Source: UMGS1387 sp045539625
Lineage (GTDB): Bacteria > Bacillota > Clostridia > Oscillospirales > CAG-382
Reading direction: 5' to 3'
DNA length: 15,910 bases
Assembly: GCA_045539625.1 (NCBI GenBank)
Contig: JAZQFS010000093.1
Span: forward strand, 1-15,910
Positions 14,196 through 15,910 of the stretch are shown piece by piece. Numbering within the stretch: position 1 is the first letter of the stretch; each line of letters starts with the position of its first letter. The position numbers were made by a program, and so were the translations under genes. The notes below the pieces were generated by a model. That model saw only the letters and a list, made by a program, of their open reading frames with translations. It searched no databases and was not told where the DNA came from.

Positions 14196-14965
14196 TGAGT
14201 GAAATAATGCTTAAAACTGAAAACCTCGGCATCTCCTTCGGCGGTCTTAAGGCGGCTCAGGACGTTAATATTACCATCGAAAAGAAACAGCTTTACGGTC
14301 TTATCGGTCCCAACGGTGCAGGTAAAACCACAATCTTCAACCTTCTTACAGGTGTGTATCAGCCTACAACAGGTAAATTTTACCTTGACGGTGAGGACCT
14401 GACAGGTAAGAAGCAGGAGACCATCAACAGAAAGGGTATAGCACGTACCTTCCAGAATATCCGTCTTTTCAATAATATGACGGTTATCAGTAATGTAATG
14501 GTTGGTCTTCATAATAATCCTAAGTATAAGAGCACTCCTCTTGCAAGTATGCTCAGACTTCCTTCACACTTCGCTGCTGAAAAGAAGATGAGAGAAAGAG
14601 CAAAGGAGCTGCTGAGAATCTTCGGACTTGAAGAAGAAAGAAATAACCTTGCCTGCAATCTGCCTTACGGTAAGCAGAGAAAGCTTGAAATTGCAAGAGC
14701 CCTTGCAACCGATCCCAAGCTTTTGCTTCTTGACGAGCCTGCGGCAGGTATGAATCCTCATGAAACCGAGGACCTTGAAAAGACCATACGCTTTATAAGA
14801 GATAACTTCGATATGACAATTCTGCTTATCGAGCATGATATGAAGTTTGTTGCAAGTCTTTGCGATAAAATAACGGTACTTAATTTCGGAACGGTGCTTG
14901 TTGAAGGCGACACCAAGACGGCTCTCCGTGATCCTGAGGTTATCCGTGCGTATATCGGAGGTTAA
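14195..14965 (+). CDS. livG: Branched-chain amino acid ABC transporter ATP-binding protein LivG
   Basis: 256 residues; GGAGG (14181-14185) lies inside the end of livM, and the ATG overlaps its stop. ABC ATPase with Walker A 'GPNGAGKTT' (38-46), Q-loop Gln87 in 'ARTFQNIRLF', a signature motif altered to 'LPYGKQRKLEIARAL' (LivG usually has 'LSYGQQR'), Walker B 'LLLLDEP' (176-182) and switch His214 in 'LLIEHDMKFV'. 'EPAAGMNPHET' and the C-terminal 'VIRAYIGG' are typical of LivG. It hydrolyses ATP to drive import, in a heterodimer with LivF. All catalytic residues are present. Confidence 0.94.
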   Translation: MSEIMLKTENLGISFGGLKAAQDVNITIEKKQLYGLIGPNGAGKTTIFNLLTGVYQPTTGKFYLDGEDLTGKKQETINRKGIARTFQNIRLFNNMTVISNVMVGLHNNPKYKSTPLASMLRLPSHFAAEKKMRERAKELLRIFGLEEERNNLACNLPYGKQRKLEIARALATDPKLLLLDEPAAGMNPHETEDLEKTIRFIRDNFDMTILLIEHDMKFVASLCDKITVLNFGTVLVEGDTKTALRDPEVIRAYIGG

Positions 14966-14967
14966 TT

Positions 14968-15678
14968 ATGGCTTTACTTGAAGTTAGAAATTTAGAAGTA
15001 TACTACGGTGTAATCAATGCACTTAAAGGCATCAGCTTTGATGTTAACGAAGGCGAAATCGTTACCCTTATCGGTGCAAACGGTGCAGGAAAATCCACAA
15101 CAATGCAGAGCGTTGTGGGACTTATTCCCAAGAGAAGCGGTACTGTGACACTTGACGGCAAGGATATTTCACACACTCCCAGCCATAAGATAGTGCATCT
15201 CGGTATGACTCAGGTTCCCGAAGGAAGAAGAATTTTCCAGGAGCTTACCGTTTACGAAAACCTGAAAATGGGCGCATTTATTATGAAGGATAAGTCGGGC
15301 TTTAAGAACGATATTGAATCGGTTTATACAAGATTCCCAAGACTTGCCGAGCGTAGAAATCAGATAGCAGGAACTCTTTCAGGCGGTGAACAGCAGATGC
15401 TTGCCATGGGACGAGCTCTTATGAGCCACCCCAGACTTCTTATGCTGGACGAGCCTTCAATGGGACTTTCGCCTCTGCTTGTTGATCAGGTTTTTGAAAT
15501 CATCAAGGATATCAATAAGGACGGCACAACAATACTGCTTGTTGAGCAGAACGCAGGTAAGTCACTTGCAATAAGTGACCATGCCTATGTTCTTGAAAAC
15601 GGCAGAATCGTTCTCAGCGGAACGGGTTCAGAGCTTATTTCCAGCGATATGGTTAAGGAAGCTTACCTCGGAGGCTGA
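14968..15678 (+). CDS. livF: Branched-chain amino acid ABC transporter ATP-binding protein LivF
   Basis: 236 residues, GGAGG (14957-14961) six bases before the ATG, two bases after livG. ABC ATPase with Walker A 'GANGAGKST' (36-44), 'VPEGRRIFQELTVYENLKMGAF' (83-104, a LivF hallmark), signature 'LSGGEQQMLAMGRAL' (137-151), Walker B 'LLMLDEPSMGLSP' (157-169) and 'ILLVEQNA'. Gln replaces the switch His, which is normal in LivF. The C-terminal 'VKEAYLGG' is typical. Second ATPase of the importer and last gene of the operon; a terminator follows. Confidence 0.95.
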   Translation: MALLEVRNLEVYYGVINALKGISFDVNEGEIVTLIGANGAGKSTTMQSVVGLIPKRSGTVTLDGKDISHTPSHKIVHLGMTQVPEGRRIFQELTVYENLKMGAFIMKDKSGFKNDIESVYTRFPRLAERRNQIAGTLSGGEQQMLAMGRALMSHPRLLMLDEPSMGLSPLLVDQVFEIIKDINKDGTTILLVEQNAGKSLAISDHAYVLENGRIVLSGTGSELISSDMVKEAYLGG

Positions 15679-15694
15679 TAAATCAATAAAAATT

Positions 15695-15722
15695 GCGGTT
15701 GCATTGTTGCAGCCGCTTTTTT
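15695..15722 (+). terminator. Terminator of the liv operon
   Basis: GCGGTTGCA (15695-15703) pairs with TGCAGCCGC (15708-15716), nine pairs including one G.T, with a 4-base loop and TTTTTT directly after. Strong rho-independent terminator 16 bases after livF. Confidence 0.88.
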
Positions 15723-15728
15723 GTTGGT

Positions 15729-15883
15729 GTCTTTAGACGTGGAAATAAACCCCCGGTTCTACCGGGGGTAAAAACGAGCGGAGCTACAATAAAACGGGCG
15801 AGCTTTAAGCAAGCCCATATAATGATACAAAACGTCAATAGGAGCAGAAAGAACAAATATTATATTGTGACCCGTTGACGGGT
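15729..15883. other. Gene-free, hairpin-rich stretch (possible IS200/IS605-type end or structured RNA)
   Basis: Four inverted repeats lie within 155 bases: GTCT/AGAC (15729-15738); an 8-bp GC-rich stem, CCCCCGGT (15750-15757) with ACCGGGGG (15761-15768) and a 3-base loop; GGGC-GA-GC paired with GC-AA-GCCC (15796-15816); and ACCCGT/ACGGGT (15870-15883). The first two resemble subterminal hairpins of IS200/IS605 elements as I remember them, but no transposase is visible before the window ends. A short open frame across it (15693-15878) starts in the terminator and has no family features. Confidence 0.35.
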
Positions 15884-15910
15884 TGCAGTGCGTGTGATGC
15901 GATGATATTT

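Noticed and set aside
15571..15576. Missing switch His in LivF ('LVEQNA')
   Set aside because: Gln here is normal for LivF and not a defect.
15693..15878. 61-residue open frame after livF
   Set aside because: Starts inside the terminator hairpin, runs through inverted repeats and shows no ribosome-binding site or motif.

Overview
The window looks like a chromosomal segment of a Gram-positive anaerobe of the class Clostridia, perhaps an Oscillospiraceae/Ruminococcaceae-type gut bacterium. This is inferred from the gene families (OPT peptide permease, clostridial single-domain cupin, LivJHMGF cassette with a lipoprotein-type binding protein), strong GGAGG ribosome-binding sites, AT-rich promoters and short intergenic gaps. 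No species can be named from the sequence alone. I see no rRNA, tRNA or CRISPR array, and no complete mobile element.

Layout. (1) 1-1074: the 3' part of an OPT-family oligopeptide permease, translationally coupled to a small stand-alone PqqD-like protein and closed by a terminator. (2) 1258-5519: an amino-sugar operon with a double-SIS-domain MurQ/GKRP-like protein, a NagB-type deaminase, NagA deacetylase and an MmcQ/YjbR-type protein. It fits recovery of MurNAc-6-P and GlcNAc-6-P from peptidoglycan into glycolysis. (3) 5532-10663: a sugar-acid region. An AraC-type regulator is divergent from an operon of an SDR dehydrogenase, an enolase-superfamily sugar-acid dehydratase and a KDPG-aldolase-like protein. 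An iron-type alcohol dehydrogenase is convergent to this operon and divergent from a small cupin. The set resembles an oxidise-dehydrate-cleave-reduce route, and no sugar kinase is encoded in the window. (4) 10853-15678: a complete branched-chain-amino-acid-type ABC importer (livJ, livH, livM, livG, livF) behind a near-consensus promoter. A stable hairpin separates the binding-protein gene from the membrane and ATPase genes, and a strong terminator closes the cassette. (5) 15723-15910: a gene-free, hairpin-rich stretch running off the window. It may be the end of an IS200/IS605-type element or a structured RNA.

Most genes belong to well-known families. The points most worth a second look are the OPT-PqqD pair without a radical-SAM partner, the kinase-less sugar-acid cluster whose aldolase carries Asn where the family usually has Arg, the overlapping divergent promoters between the alcohol dehydrogenase and cupin genes, a 13-base direct repeat beside the AraC gene, and the structured 3' edge.
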